Of a stretch of DNA of 64,000 nucleotides, positions 1 through 10,980 are shown one piece after another. The translations under genes and the position numbers were made by a program. The first letter of the stretch is position 1. Every line of letters begins with the position of its first letter. The DNA lies in contig VCJN01001248.1 of the NCBI GenBank assembly GCA_006384855.1, positions 62,001 to 126,000 of the forward strand, read 5' to 3'. This stretch comes from Tetraselmis striata. Its lineage: Eukaryota > Chlorophyta > Chlorodendrophyceae > Chlorodendrales > Chlorodendraceae. Below the pieces are notes generated by a model. That model had not been told where the DNA came from. It searched no databases and saw only the letters and a list, made by a program, of their open reading frames with translations.

Positions 1-146
1 CTGCTCGCAGCCGCAGCGATTGGGGGGAGGCGGGGGAGGTAAGCAACCCATCCGCCGGGCACTGCCCCCATACTGGCAGCTGCGCCAAGACCCAAGACAG
101 CCCAGCGCCCACCATGGGAAGAGGAGAGCGCAACAGGAGGAGGAGG

Positions 147-168
147 GGGGGGGGGGGGGGGGGGGGGG
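147..168 (+). repeat. G homopolymer inside an intron of the WPP-like gene
   Basis: A run of about 22 G, which is C on the sense strand of the minus gene. It starts about 8 nt inside the 5' splice site at 176. It is one of many donor-proximal C tracts in this window. Confidence 0.9.
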
Positions 169-176
169 TTCCGCAC

Positions 177-1936
177 CATCCTCCAGCTCCTGCGCCTCCC
201 GCAGCGGGCTGGCCTCGGGGTCTGCCGCCTCCAGCGCCGCCAGCGTCGCCTCCATGCGCGCCGAGCAGGCCTGCAGGTTGGCGCTGTCGCCCTGGCAGGG
301 GACAAGGGGACAGAGGGTGGGCATGGGTCAGGGAGGGGGGACTGGAGCGCGCGAGGGAAGCAGGGGATCCAGCCGCAAGCATGCCATGCCCAGCCAGTCA
401 TGAGGGCGGGGGTTGATGCCCGCGCAGACCGCAGAGACAGAACACACACACACATACATACACACACACACACCTGCAATGTATGCCCTCGGCCACGCTT
501 CGGGTGCACTATATATTCTTATCGCGTTTGACCCCCTCACAAAGAAGGGAATGCGATGTTTATCTGCAGCTGTATCAGCATCCACCAACAAAAAACATAA
601 AACACACTCTCCAGCTGGACAGTGAAAACAATTCATCATTTTTGCAGCCCGCGGACCCATTCATTTGTGCTGTTTGATTCTCTTTTGGGGAAAGCTGCAG
701 CGGATCGCACACCGGCCGAGCCCGAAGCCAGAGCGGAGGAAGATGCAGGACGAGAGGCGGGAGCAGCATGCATGCATGCGCCGGTGCCCCCCCGCGCCCC
801 AACCTCTTTCTTGGCCCCTTTTGTGCTGGCCACTGGGAGGCGGAGGGGGCTGCCGTGCCCACCTTGAGCAAGCCGGCCTCGAGGTCCAGGATGGGCGTGA
901 TGGACTCCTGCTCCCACACCGTCTCGCTGCTGCCGAGCACAAAGTCGGGGGAGGTGGCGGCAGCGTGCGGGGCCGTGGCCGGGGAGGCGGCCGCCGGGGC
1001 TGACTGCTGCACGGAGCCCACATGCGCCAGCGTGAGCTCACTCAGCTTCCTGCGGGTGGCGGTGGCACCGCCAGTCAGCCTCCCCGCACGCTGCAGCGCT
1101 GCGAGTGGTCGGGTGGCACCACCAAGGGTGCAAGGACACGCACGATGAGGGAGTAACACCCCTCTCTCCCAGTCCTTCGCCTCGATGAGTATGTCATGGA
1201 AGCGACACTGTCACCAAGTCCAGCTATTGCTAATTTGGCGCCGGAGTTTCATCCAAGTCCGGAGTTTTATCCAGTGTCTCATACATGGGGTGACTGGACA
1301 GTGCTCAGACGGCACCAGCGTTTATGAAAGCATAGGCCGCACTGGCGCCTTTTGCTCGGGCCCTGGCGGTTGACGAAGCCTGTTGCGGAACCGATACTAA
1401 AGACAAGGAGAGAGAAGACGAAGTAGAGCAGAGGGGAATCTAAAAGCAGGTACGGGTAGGGGGAGCGCGCTGGGGTGTGATGAACACGTGGTAACGAAAA
1501 CGCAGCAGCAGACCCGACAGTAGGTTTGAAAGCAGACTGTCCATTGCTGTGTCGATGTTGTTTTTGTGGTGCCGGTTGAAAGCTCCCCTCCCCCCGCCCC
1601 CCCCCCGGGGCGCGCGCGCTCCCCGGCTGAGCCCCAGTTTCTTCTGTCTGTATGCCACTAGATTTCTTGTCGGCTACTGCCCAGTTGACCAAAGACAGGT
1701 GCCGGGACGAGCGGTGGGGGAGGGCTCGGCGCCCAGGCGGCGGCCAGCAGAGCGTACTTGGCATACTCGGCCACGGAGGACGCGGCGGCGAACGCCTGCG
1801 CCTCCAGCCCCGTCACCACCTCCGTGGCTCGCGTCTCGCTGAGCTCCCTGCCAGAGAAGAAGCCGATGCCGCGCATGTTGACGACCGCGTTGCGAACCGT
1901 CGTGGCGCGCGCCTCCGCCGGCAGCGACAACGGCAT
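177..1936 (-). CDS. WPP-like domain protein, N-terminal part (gene continues off the left edge)
   Basis: Three phase-consistent exons on the minus strand: 1936-1758 (ATG at 1936), 1049-863 and 291-177; a further donor at 176 (gtgcgg) leads into an intron reaching the window edge, so the C-terminus is missing. Joining exons 1 and 2 gives the stretch AEYAKKLSELTLAHVG. The first ~65 residues (an Arg/Val-rich start, LSETRA, LEAQAFAAA, then AEYAKKLSEL) have the spacing of the plant WPP domain, which targets proteins such as RanGAP and WIT/MAF to the nuclear envelope, but the WPP tripeptide itself is not seen. Exon 2 is Ala/Ser-rich, then carries an acidic-hydrophobic segment (ETVWEQESITPIL). Exon 3 is Ala/Glu-rich and probably helical. 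No leucine-rich repeats are visible, so RanGAP identity is not supported. The exon chain is well supported; the family name is a motif-level inference. Confidence 0.5.
440..475 (+). repeat. (CA)n microsatellite in intron 2 of the WPP-like gene
   Basis: Imperfect CA repeats interrupted by TA steps, lying between exon 3 (291-177) and exon 2 (1049-863). Confidence 0.8.
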
Positions 1937-2188
1937 CCTGGCGTTTAAGTGACGGGGGCTGGACGGCTTGGGGGGGCGCGTGAACGCTTGACCTGGGAGG
2001 CACCGAAAAGCCTGAGCAGGGAGTGTCGGACCGACAGCGGACTAACGTTACAGTATGAGCGCGCTGCAAGCTGACAGGCCCGTCCAGGCGATCACCGCCA
2101 TGGCGCCGCCACTGTAGTCGCAAGCGATCGGTCACGACCGCCGCCCTAGACGGTACCCTAAAACCCTAACCAAGTTCTACTACACATA

Positions 2189-2245
2189 CCAGTACTGGCT
2201 TGAATTACAAAATAAGGTCAGTAACAAATCCACCGCTTTAAAAAT
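2189..2245 (+). repeat. Dispersed repeat B, copy 1
   Basis: Contains the exact 16-mer AGTAACAAATCCACCG at 2220-2235. The 16-mer recurs at 46440-46455 and, inverted, at 63958-63973. The upstream bases GTACTGG...GAATTACAAAA are also shared with the copy at the right end of the window. Confidence 0.75.
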
Positions 2246-3288
2246 AGCAGCGCGCCGCCACTGTGTCTGCTGCCATCATCGACGACCGCGCGAGCCGCCG
2301 GCGTATAGTCTCTCGCGCCCACGCCAGCACCCGCAGGACAAACGACAGGTACTGTAGTACCACGGCGACCTGTATGATGCGCGTTGGCATTATTGCATGA
2401 TGTTGCTGCTTTTTTTTCAATTTTTAATTCCGGGCGCGCGCGGCAAGCCGGTAAAGCACTCGCAGCGTGTCGTCCTCTCATTATGCGCTGCTTCTCCGCC
2501 TTCCGCCTCGCAGTTGCAGCAGACACAGTGGTGGGCGTATGGGATACTGCTTATAGGTGATTTCTAATTGCCTCCCGCCGCAGGTAATAGCTCATATGTC
2601 AACTAGATAACATATGTCAGCTACTCATAAATGATAGTCTACATCGATCAGCGCATGTATGAATGGAGTAGTGTTGCATTTGTCTAATTGTGGAATAAGC
2701 GTATGCCGTGGACAGTACTACCTCCCCCTATGTTCTTATTGTATGCAGAACATGTTATCTTGCCAACCTCAATCCTTTCTCACATTAATTCTTGCAGCAA
2801 TAATATTTATGCAGGCGTAGTCGTCTATGTCGTGGCTGCCCCTACTGCTGTGCTCCAATCAGCGAGTGTCCAATATCCAGACGTTGACTAATCTCCATGG
2901 GGGGGAATCACAGCGATAAGAAAATGCTACCAAGTGATGGCGGCAACAGCTACCCGCACAGTCCAATCACTACAATGGCATACCTATGCTATACACCTCA
3001 ACTTATTGTGCGCGAACAAACATCAGGGTGTATGCTTTGCAGCATGGCCAAGCATGTACACGTGGGGTATAGGGGGAAGTGATATTCGCATGCTCGTTAG
3101 ATACAACCATGAAATGAATGCTGTAGCTTCACTTATGATACCCGGCAGAGGATAGGGTGGCGAAGCAACGAAAATTCAAGACATCCGCCAGCGTGCGGCT
3201 GTAGCATTGCATCAAGCAATGATACTGTGTCTGTGCTGAGGGCGCAAACCTAACAGCGTTTTTATTATGACTTCCGCTATCAGCTTTT
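2246..3288. other. Spacer without a convincing gene
   Basis: AT-richer than the exonic DNA of the window. Open frames here are short and have no recognisable motifs. No RNA gene was recognised. Confidence 0.5.
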
Positions 3289-3467
3289 ATGCAATTTAGG
3301 CTGTCAAGGTACTCGACCAAACATCACAACGCCGGCACGGAAGCGGCACGGCTGACCAGAGCACCAATTGCCCGCATCCGCAAAGGACAAGGTTGCAGAA
3401 CAACAAACAAAGCGGAACCTCCCGCTACGCTATACGGAAATTCAGCTAGTAGTGCAGGGTCATTGTG

Positions 3468-3797
3468 CTATATGTGCACCACCCATACTGCCCCACATCC
3501 TGAGAGGACATGCCAAACCGGGATAAGTGCTGGTCTGTCACTATGTCCGGAACAGCATAGAAGCAGCTCAATTTCACGATGGTGGGCAGAACCTCCCGCT
3601 ACAGACGCGCACATCCTTGCAATGTATGCGTCCCAGACATCCTCGCGATTCCATAACAGTAATGCGGTAAAACAGTCTGGCGGGATTGCACATGATTCGG
3701 TACGAGTGGCAGCCAACGCCCGCGGTAACCGCCGCAATGTAATTTCGACCGCATCGCTGGCATTCGGCAGCATTAGAGCGGTCAAGGATTTGCGCAC
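3468..3797 (-). other. Coding-like open frame of unknown nature
   Basis: A 109-residue open frame with protein-like composition (segments such as DAVEITLRRLPRAL and NREDVWDAYIARM), antisense to a longer 226-codon plus-strand frame at 3289-3969. The antisense frame reads more like protein than the longer one. A short motif (AACCTCCCGCTAC) repeats at about 3417 and 3590. No family was recognised, no clear splice sites frame it, and it may be a decayed mobile-element fragment. Confidence 0.2.
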
Positions 3798-4324
3798 AGG
3801 TGTGCGCCCATCAGCTACTTCATGCCGAATCGGTATAAACTCGCAGCCCCTAGCTGGTGCTTTCTATCTCAGTCATGGCCCTTCCTGTGTGTCATGGCTC
3901 TTGCCTTTCAGTGGCAGCGCAGACGGCGGACGTCAGGCATGCCACATACACTGTATCATTTCCAGGTAGACTAAATTGAACCAACTTTCAGCACCGCAGT
4001 AGTGCATGAAGCTCCCAATAGCATCTGCGCGCCATATGGTCGCAGCAGAGGAGCTGGTAGATAATACAGCGCACTACAAACAGATGCTCACTCAAGTAGC
4101 TACTTCATTGATGCTTCCTACCGGCCGATCTAGGTTGCAATTTTACAATATACAATGTAAATGGATGTAAGATTGCTTATCTTCGCTTACAATGCCAGTT
4201 TTGTGGCATAAGCATGGGTTGCTGAATACTCGCGCTACCCGAAAGCTGCAAGCTCAAAAAACTAAGCGAAGGCCTGGAATAATCGAGGCCCTGAAAATCA
4301 TCAGAAAGCACCCAAAGACTACGC

Positions 4325-4627
4325 CTACCGCTGTTTACTATAGTTCAGGCTGATGACCGTCATCGCCTCACTGCCAGGTGGTTTGTACACCACCGCGTTC
4401 CCGCTTCCCAGGCCGGGTACCGAAGCCTCCACATAGTAGCTGAGGCCAGCCACAAACAGTGGCACCTGCGTGCAGGCGGCTGTCACCTAAAACATCTGGT
4501 CCGGAAGCCCCAGCTTGCAAAGCACAAACTTTACCACGGCCTGCACGTCAGCATTGGAGGCCGATCCCTCTGTTGTGTCCAGCCGCGGGCATGGCCCGGG
4601 TGGTACAAAGCCAGGACTGCCCCAATT
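4325..4627 (-). CDS. 3' exons of an unidentified gene
   Basis: Two exons fit exactly in phase: 4627-4535 (31 codons, after an acceptor reading gcgcctag) and 4486-4325 (53 codons plus TAG). They are separated by a 49-nt intron (gtaaag...ttttag) that removes an in-frame stop. The joined product includes LDTTEGSASNADVQAV and then VPLFVAGLSYYVEASVPG, ending in SLNYSKQR. Amino-acid composition and phase make this more convincing than chance, but no family was recognised. Upstream exons could not be placed; on the opposite strand at 4640-4920 there is an unrelated coding-like stretch. A pseudogene is possible. Confidence 0.35.
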
Positions 4628-4639
4628 CTAGGCGCTGCT

Positions 4640-4920
4640 GCGCGCCTGCGGCCGGCGCAATGTCACGGTCAACTCCCTGACCAATGGAGCCTTCTTTGCA
4701 CGCCCGGGCGCGGCCAAATACCCACCCCGGCAGCCCAGCCCCGCATTCTCCGCGAAGCTGGCATCTACACCCCGCACGATTGGGATCTGCGGAACGATGT
4801 AGAGAACATTGGAGGATGGCTTGGGCAGGTGTTTGACTTTCAGGAGATGTTTTTGTGCCCGTCATTCGATTGGCTGACAATCACTGCGACGTTTGACTCT
4901 GATGCTGAGCCACTCTCCCC
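4640..4920 (+). other. Coding-like remnant with one frameshift
   Basis: Plus-strand translation reads protein-like in one frame (NVTVNSLTNGAFFARPGAAK) and then, after a one-base shift near 4758, in another (GIYTPHDWDLRNDVEN, then FDFQEMFLCPSFDWLTITAT). It has no start and no recognised family. Most likely a decayed gene or mobile-element fragment. Confidence 0.25.
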
Positions 4921-4985
4921 CCTTTCCCCTCCCCGCCCATGATTCCAAGATGGCGGACCGCTGCCATCGCAGGACCCCTTCATGA

Positions 4986-6060
4986 GTGAATGGCCACACA
5001 GTGTGTGGCTTGGATGGGAGCAAGCTGCGACTAGAACTGCGGCCGCCAGATCAGACCATTAATCTGTGCCGTTGCAGTCCCGCCACGTTGCAGCTGCCGG
5101 GAACTAGCTCACAACATGCTGCAGGGGAGGTGTCGCCAGATGTGTTTGACTGTTTTACCAACCAGGACATGCAGTTGCATCACATGGCTTGGCGGCGCTG
5201 AGATGACGCAAATGAGCAATATCATCATAAAATGTGCCAGGCATACCATTGATGGCGATCATGCTGCGAATTGCACTGAAGTTTGCTTACGTAGGAGCCA
5301 GCAAATTCAACGCCACGTTGCTCTGGGCAGCCTGTGCCGCGCTGTGCCTTGCCTGCTGGCTGCAACATATTCACCAATCAAGCTGTAATTCCTGTTGCAC
5401 AGCTTTTGGCGTGGTTGACGTGGTGATACCATGTGGTGACTATTCCCACACAAGCAAGGAATGGATGTAGTACTGTGTAAGGTTATTCGTAATGGCAGTA
5501 ACAAGGATGAGCGACTCGCCTGAAGCCAAAACTTTTGATGACTATAAACCCGGATAGGATAAATGTGTGTAAAGGCGTGGCATTGTAAACGACATGCGCA
5601 GCTGCAGTGATAAATGCACAAAAGCACGGCAGTAGGCCTGCGTGTTGTTTCGCGTCATGGAGTGAGTAGCGATTTAATGAATGTCATGGAGTGTCAATAT
5701 TTTAAATGGAATAATGGACAGTCCCGAATGGAAATGGCGTTGATCAAGAGACTCGTCCTATGTAGGTCCGCATAGGAGCATTCCTCGACATGTTCTGCAT
5801 TTGCAGAAACTGTGCAGAGTGATACCCTGATTTAGGGCCCGTCCCGGACTATAAGCGTGCTTTATCGCGAACACAAGATGACATGAACGGCATCGCTAGT
5901 CATTAACGAGAATGGCATATTAAGTGAAGGATGACACAAGGAATAATAAGGGTATTATGAATACCTCCCACAGCTGCGACTACCTCTCAGCGGGTACCCA
6001 ATGGTCTACCCAAGGCTCCAAGGTAGTCAGTAGCAGGGCAGCTGATCGTGGCATCAATGG
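4986..6060. other. Spacer, no gene assigned
   Basis: On the minus strand around 5210-5380 two overlapping frames both look mildly protein-like, so no call is made. The rest, to the protease gene, shows nothing recognisable. Confidence 0.4.
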
Positions 6061-6118
6061 GTTGTGCGTCAGGGGCGGATGTCATCGATCGCGCGGGGCC
6101 AGCCTGGACGCGCTGCGC

Positions 6119-7540
6119 TCAGGTGGCCTGGTCGATGACAGCGGCCACTTGTAAGATGAAGTTCCGCATGATGCTGAGGTTGGTGTAGACACCTGGAAAA
6201 TTTGGGTCCGCGCAGCTGGTGGGCGACCCAAATGAGGTGATGCCCACGAGTAAGTGCTGCTCTGGCCCGTCCCCTCGGCTGTACAAGACGAGCGGGCCGC
6301 CAGAATCTCCCATACAGCTGTCCTTGCCAGGCTTCTGGGCGCAGATCATCCGCGTTGTGATGTCTGTCTTTGTTCTCGCAAAACGAGCGCCACAGGTCGA
6401 GCGCTCGACGAAATTTAGGTCCGCGTGCTGCAACACAGTGGCGCTGCGCCAGCTTGCGGTGTCCACCACACCAAATCCCATGGTCACTAGCAATTTTCCG
6501 CCGTTTGAACGGCCTTCCGTCAGCCGCTGCAGTTCGGAATCGACAGACTCGTCTGCGATAGTAACGGTCTGCACCTGTGCACATATGCAATCCCAGCTCA
6601 GCCAGGATTGCCGCTGCTGGCTTGCTCGGAAATTGTGGTGCAGGAAAAAATAGGGGAAGAGTTATACTTACCCTGGAAGGTGAGTCGAGGATCAACAGTG
6701 CGACGTCATAGTCGAGCGAGTCGGCATCGAAAAGTGGATGCGGCAGCACGTTGATCACCTCTTTCACGTCCACGTTGACGGTGGGCAACGTGTATGCGCC
6801 AATATGCGCGTGCGTCACGGGCGGGTTTCCCTGCAGAATGTCGCGTGGATCGACACAGTGCGCCGCGGTCTGCGGTGGCGGGGTGGCGATGAGCGCTGTT
6901 CAGTTCCTTACTTCCACCCTCACAACCCCACAGCGCACTAAAGGGGGTCTCGCGACTCACAAGCACGACTCTTGGATGAACAAGTACGCCTCCGCACTCC
7001 ATGAACCTGCACAATCATCGACGGGTCGGCGGCAGGATTTTGTGAATTAGAGGGGCTACTACCGAAGCTGGTAGCCCCGTAGCGGGGCCGAGCTGAGACT
7101 CTACGTGTTACTTAACATGGGTCCGGAAGGGGCATACCAGCTCGAGTGACTGAGAGCGACCATGTAAGGAAATTGGTTTCGCGCAGCATCAGCCCCGCCT
7201 GCCGTAGAACGCACACAATGCGGTTAGTCAGTCGCCTCGGTTGCGCCTCGTATGTCCGGGCGGCGACGTCGCTAGCAGTGACGAGCTGACCTGTGACCCG
7301 AGCCGTTCCCTGCCCGACGGACCCGCCCGGCGGTAACCGTGATGATGCGCTGCTGCGTGGCGTGGTCTCTTCATCCGCAACTCCTGCGCCTGGCAGGTCT
7401 CGGAGGGCCCGCGTTCTGGAGCCAGCAGCGCTCGCTTGCGGTGCGCTTAGCAGAGCCAGCACCAGCAGTCCCGACGCAACGCTGTGTCGCAGCAAGCTGC
7501 GGGCCGGCAGTCCAGCGGGAAGAGTAGTCCAACGCCTCAT
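6119..7540 (-). CDS. Secreted trypsin-like serine protease (S1 family), possibly broken at the activation site
   Basis: Five exons on the minus strand: 7540-7214, 7199-7105, 7006-6961, 6869-6672 and 6574-6119 (TGA). All junctions from the second exon on are GT-AG and in phase, with introns of 91-98 nt. The start is the ATG at 7540, followed by a signal-peptide-like N-terminus (SGLLVLALLSAPQASA). The catalytic triad is complete: His in TAAHC, Asp in DYDVALLILD, Ser in GDSGGPL. Asp six residues before the Ser (KDSCMGDSGG) predicts trypsin-type cleavage after Lys/Arg. CGGVLVHPRVVL, QFPYMVAL and the C-terminal FPGVYTNLS are also standard for the family. Exons 1 and 2 are separated by only 14 nt (7213-7200), too short for an ordinary intron; removing them gives the activation sequence RIVGGADAARNQF, keeping them shifts the frame. 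The gene is therefore either a recent pseudogene, a sequence error or an unusual splice. Confidence 0.8.
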
Positions 7541-7847
7541 GACGCCCCGGTCGGCCTCGGGACCCTCACAATAAATAATACAGTCTGCAAACTTCCGGTA
7601 TTAATCTGCGGTCGTTAAGTTACGCGATATTGTCAGGGTGGCGGGGCTGCTCAGCAGGATGATGAAGTGTCGCCGCCCAGCAGCAGTAGCCGCTTACTGC
7701 TCAGTGCCACGTGCTCTGTGGCGTTGAGGGCCTGAGGACTTCGACTGAAATGCCGCCCCCTGCCTGAGACTGGCACACGCGTTAGATGCGCCGCTCCTTG
7801 TTCGTGTTCGCGGGGCATGCGGCGGTGGAATAAGGTGCGCTGCTTGC

Positions 7848-7910
7848 AGTACTCGTCGTTTTTCCGCCCCCGGGACAGGACTGGCACCAGTGAAAACAAG
7901 TACTCCTCGT
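7848..7910 (+). repeat. Dispersed element A, copy 1, with flanking direct repeats
   Basis: A 39-bp insert (7860-7898) with core CCCGGGACAGGACTGG followed by CACCAGTGAAA. It is bracketed by AGTACTCGTCGT (7848-7859) and AGTACTCCTCGT (7899-7910), a 12-bp direct repeat with one mismatch that resembles a target-site duplication. The core contains the palindrome ACTGGCACCAGT. Other copies are near 12631, 23140 (inverted), 43221 and 53161. Confidence 0.8.
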
Positions 7911-8188
7911 ATAGCGCAGGAGCAGATATCGATGACGTATAAAGAACTGAGTGGAGGGTCGTAGAGGGTACGAGTTTGGCAGCCTCACAGTAGTATATAA
8001 TTACATGAGCTAGCAGCAGCAGAAGGCGATATCGGAAATCACCAAAATCAAAGGCAATCAGAAAGGTCCTCTACAGCGACTGCGGGGTGGAAGCAGTAAC
8101 AATAGTATAGTAGAAGCATTATATAGCATCCTGGCAGTATCAAGACACCAACTACTTAGGCCAGTCAGAATGGATTATCGGTTGTAGG

Positions 8189-8257
8189 TCCCCCCCCCCC
8201 CCCCGCCCCCCCCCCGGCGTCGGATTTGCCCCCCCCCCCCCCCCCCCCGCCCCCCGC
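8189..8257 (+). repeat. Two long C-rich homopolymer tracts
   Basis: C runs broken by single G residues, separated by a short spacer (GGCGTCGGATTTG). They lie in non-genic sequence, so these tracts are not restricted to introns. Confidence 0.9.
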
Positions 8258-8339
8258 CGGAAAGTTATTATATGTTGCTAGGTCACATACTGCGTGAAGT
8301 ACTGTCCCCATCACGTCTTACACCTTGCGCGCGCGACCG

Positions 8340-8660
8340 TCAGCATACACTTGACGCCAACGCTGCCCACCGGCCGCCGTCGCTAGCAGTCTGCCCGGAT
8401 CCGGTGATCGTACCCTCGTGCTCCACGTCGACCACTAGCGTGACGTCATCCACGACCTCGAAAGATAGGGCCGGGTCGATGTTGTCAGCCACATGCTCCA
8501 TCAGCTCGTGGCTAAGGTGTGGCCCCGCAACCACGCTTCTTGTAGGTCGTACAACGCTGGCCTTCCACCGAGCAGCCGGGCGTCCCATGTGACGCCCCCC
8601 GTTAATGTGTGTTCCTCCATCGTGCCGGCTGTCATGGTTTGGGCGGCTAGCCGTGGGCGG
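8340..8660 (-). other. Coding-like fragment with one frameshift
   Basis: Minus-strand translation is protein-like in two adjoining frames: GVTWDARLLGGRPALYDLQE, then after a shift near 8510 ELMEHVADNIDPALSFEVVD and DVTLVVDVEHEGTITG. No start, splice context or family was recognised. It sits in repeat-rich sequence and may derive from a mobile element. Confidence 0.25.
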
Positions 8661-9396
8661 CAAATAAGTGCGTTTCGCAATGATATTGCCGGTATGTTAG
8701 CGCAATGCATGGCGCCGGCATGCTTCACTCGAGGCGCCGCGCGCTGCATGGCAACGCGGCGCATGTATAGTTCAGTTCGTGAGGTGGAAGTTCTGCCAAA
8801 GTACAAGCAACAAAACATCTGCAACAAAATAAATTACCCTCCGCGCGGATGTGGGCCGGATTTGGGACCCCAAAACCAATACTCATTTTTGACTGCCATG
8901 TAGTTATTATTCTGGTATGAAATAGTAGCGCTTCATTGTGCGAATGAATGGACGCAAACCGGACCCGCGTGCACGGATCTGCCAATTGAATTTCTCGCTT
9001 GTCAAACCCAGAGATCAGCGCCAGTCTGCCCGACAAGGTGGTTACCTCCATGAGCTTCATAATTGGCGATACCACGCACTTAACCTGATATGGCAGCCGC
9101 AGTCGGTTATACTGCTTTATTGGAAACACTAAGGAAAGACCCCGACCTGCACCACCGTGGTTTGCAACACGTGACTCCCTTCTCGCCACCATCCCTTCTC
9201 GTACCGCAACTCGGCTTTTCAGGAGCAGAAGCGACACCCCTCTGCGACATATCACAACACCGATACCAACGAGCGCGTGCACATGCACAACGCAAGATCC
9301 GTTAGTTATGCCCAGTCAGAGTGGATTCTGGAGATTGAAGTGCACCATCATCAATGATGGGCTCAATGGTATATATATGTCTGGCGGCAAACTTGC

Positions 9397-10620
9397 ATGC
9401 TAGGATATGCCGGCAAGGCACGGATGGTTGGACTCGTCGCTAGCCGCCGTGCTACGAAGACCAAGATGAGACGGCTTGGCGGCACTTTGGCCACAACACC
9501 TGATGAGATCACCGCCGTTTTCGCTATCCACTTCACGGAACTCTATGGCCGCGAACATGAGTTTGACATCTCTATGCTTGACATTATGCCGCAGTTGCCA
9601 TTCGCTGATGACATGAACCCCCCGTATGATAATGAGCTACATGAAGCCAGTGCACGACTGCACATACACCACTTTTGCTGGCGCCTTTGGTATTCACGCC
9701 GTCCTAAAGAAGCCTTAGCGTCAACGGCGCTGGGCTTTGCCCACATCGGGCACTGCGTTCTGGAGTTGTGGGTCAGCGACTCAGGCCGTGCCTCTTGCAT
9801 GGGAGATTGGTCTTCTCAGCATCCTACCAAAGAAGGGTGACCTGAGCAAGCCTAGGAACTACCGTGCGTGGCATCATGATGCTCGAAACTTTCCACTGTA
9901 AGATCGCGGGCGACATCATTCTGGCACGGTTGCAACCAATCAAGGAGGGCGAATAACTCGAGCACGAGAACCAGATTGGCTTCCGCGGTCGCTTCATGGG
10001 TGCTTCGACTCCATCTTCAATGTGTAACATGTCTCGAGAAGCGCCGTGAGCATAGCCGTCAGGTGGGACTTGGTTGCTGCTCATCGACCTAGTGTAGGCC
10101 TTCGACCGAGTTCCGTGTGAGCCTTTATGGCGCACAATGGAGAAGCAAGGAGTGCCATCCAAGCTCGTGCCGCTTCCGCGTGCTCTTTATTACGGCAACG
10201 TGCCGTGCAATTTCAGGTAGATGGCGCCACCTCTGTCATCATCGGCTCCATCATCGGGGCCAAGCAACAATAAAGAGATTTGCTCGGTCCTGAGCATTCT
10301 CGGTCCTGAGCTCTTCGCGTGCGTTCTTCATGGAGGCGGTGGTGAATACCGCCTGGCGCGCGGACACCGTCGACGCGGAGTACGCCCCCTCCGTCTTCCT
10401 CACCTACGCAGTGACCTCGCCATGACCGGCCGCAGACCGCGGACACGTGGCCACGAGTTCAGCGTCACCGACTCGGAGTACGCGGATGACACATGCGTCA
10501 TTTTTGCCTCCCATGCCGATCGTGTGAAGTTATGATGTATGGCTACCAGAAGCGGGATTCGGGGGACGAGGAGCAGCTGGTGGAGATAGAGCATCGCCAA
10601 GAAGTAAGTGGCTATCCATA
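9397..10620 (+). mobile_element. Decayed non-LTR (LINE-type) retrotransposon, reverse-transcriptase region
   Basis: The plus strand encodes scattered LINE reverse-transcriptase signatures in shifting frames. The first frame (9397-9840) starts after a region typical of the endonuclease-RT linker (RRLGGTLATTPDEITAVF, LPFADDMNPPYDNEL). It is followed by KKGDLSKPRNYR at about 9830, IILARLQPIKEGE and ENQIGFRGRF at about 9920-9990, FQVDGATSVIIGSIIG near 10213, and the catalytic-box equivalent EYADDTCVIFASHAD at about 10475-10520. Multiple frameshifts and stops show it is inactive. No target-site duplications or poly(A) tail could be fixed. Confidence 0.75.
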
Positions 10621-10676
10621 GCATCGTCACCTGTTGATACCTTATGTTTTGAGGACTTGAGAGGGGAGTGACCCTC

Positions 10677-10698
10677 CCCCCCCCCCCCCCCCCCCCCC
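10677..10698 (+). repeat. C homopolymer between the LINE and DIRS remnants
   Basis: About 22 C residues interrupting the spacer between the two retroelement remnants. Confidence 0.9.
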
Positions 10699-10980
10699 GC
10701 TGGCAACTTAACGACGAGACGAGCGCCCCAGGTCCGGACCGGAACCCCCTAGCTACCCCTCCCTACCAAGACTTCATTTAGAACTTCCTTGGTAGGGCGG
10801 CGCTTCTCACAGCCACAGCCGAGTGCAGCGGCTCAACCATCCGCACACTTGCACGTGAATACAATTCAACACCCCGTCTCCCGTACCATTTCATCGCTAC
10901 GTCGGTCGGTTGTTACTCGTCTGCGGGTTGCAACTGGTTCGCAACGACCAACATACGCGCGTGTACGTTACGCGTGAGAC

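Larger units (their letters stand above)
7541..8270. other. Repeat-bearing spacer
   Basis: Holds one copy of the roughly 40-bp dispersed element (7860-7898) and, near its end, long C tracts. No convincing gene. Confidence 0.5.

Noticed and set aside
20-416. Plus-strand Gly/Arg/Ser-rich frames at the left edge
   Set aside because: They are the reverse strand of a phase-consistent exon and of an intronic G run.
2155-2172. Telomere-like CCCTAAAACCCTAAC
   Set aside because: Only two units; similar single AAACCCTAA occurrences near 18866 and 56613 show it is sporadic, not a telomere array.
3289-3969. 226-codon open frame on the plus strand
   Set aside because: Composition is not protein-like, there is no motif, and the antisense frame reads better; likely a shadow.
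5230-5390. A 15-nt GT-AG mini-intron (gtaagc...cttcag) in a minus-strand frame
   Set aside because: Its length is a multiple of three, it only removes a stop, and an alternative frame through the same region is open without it.
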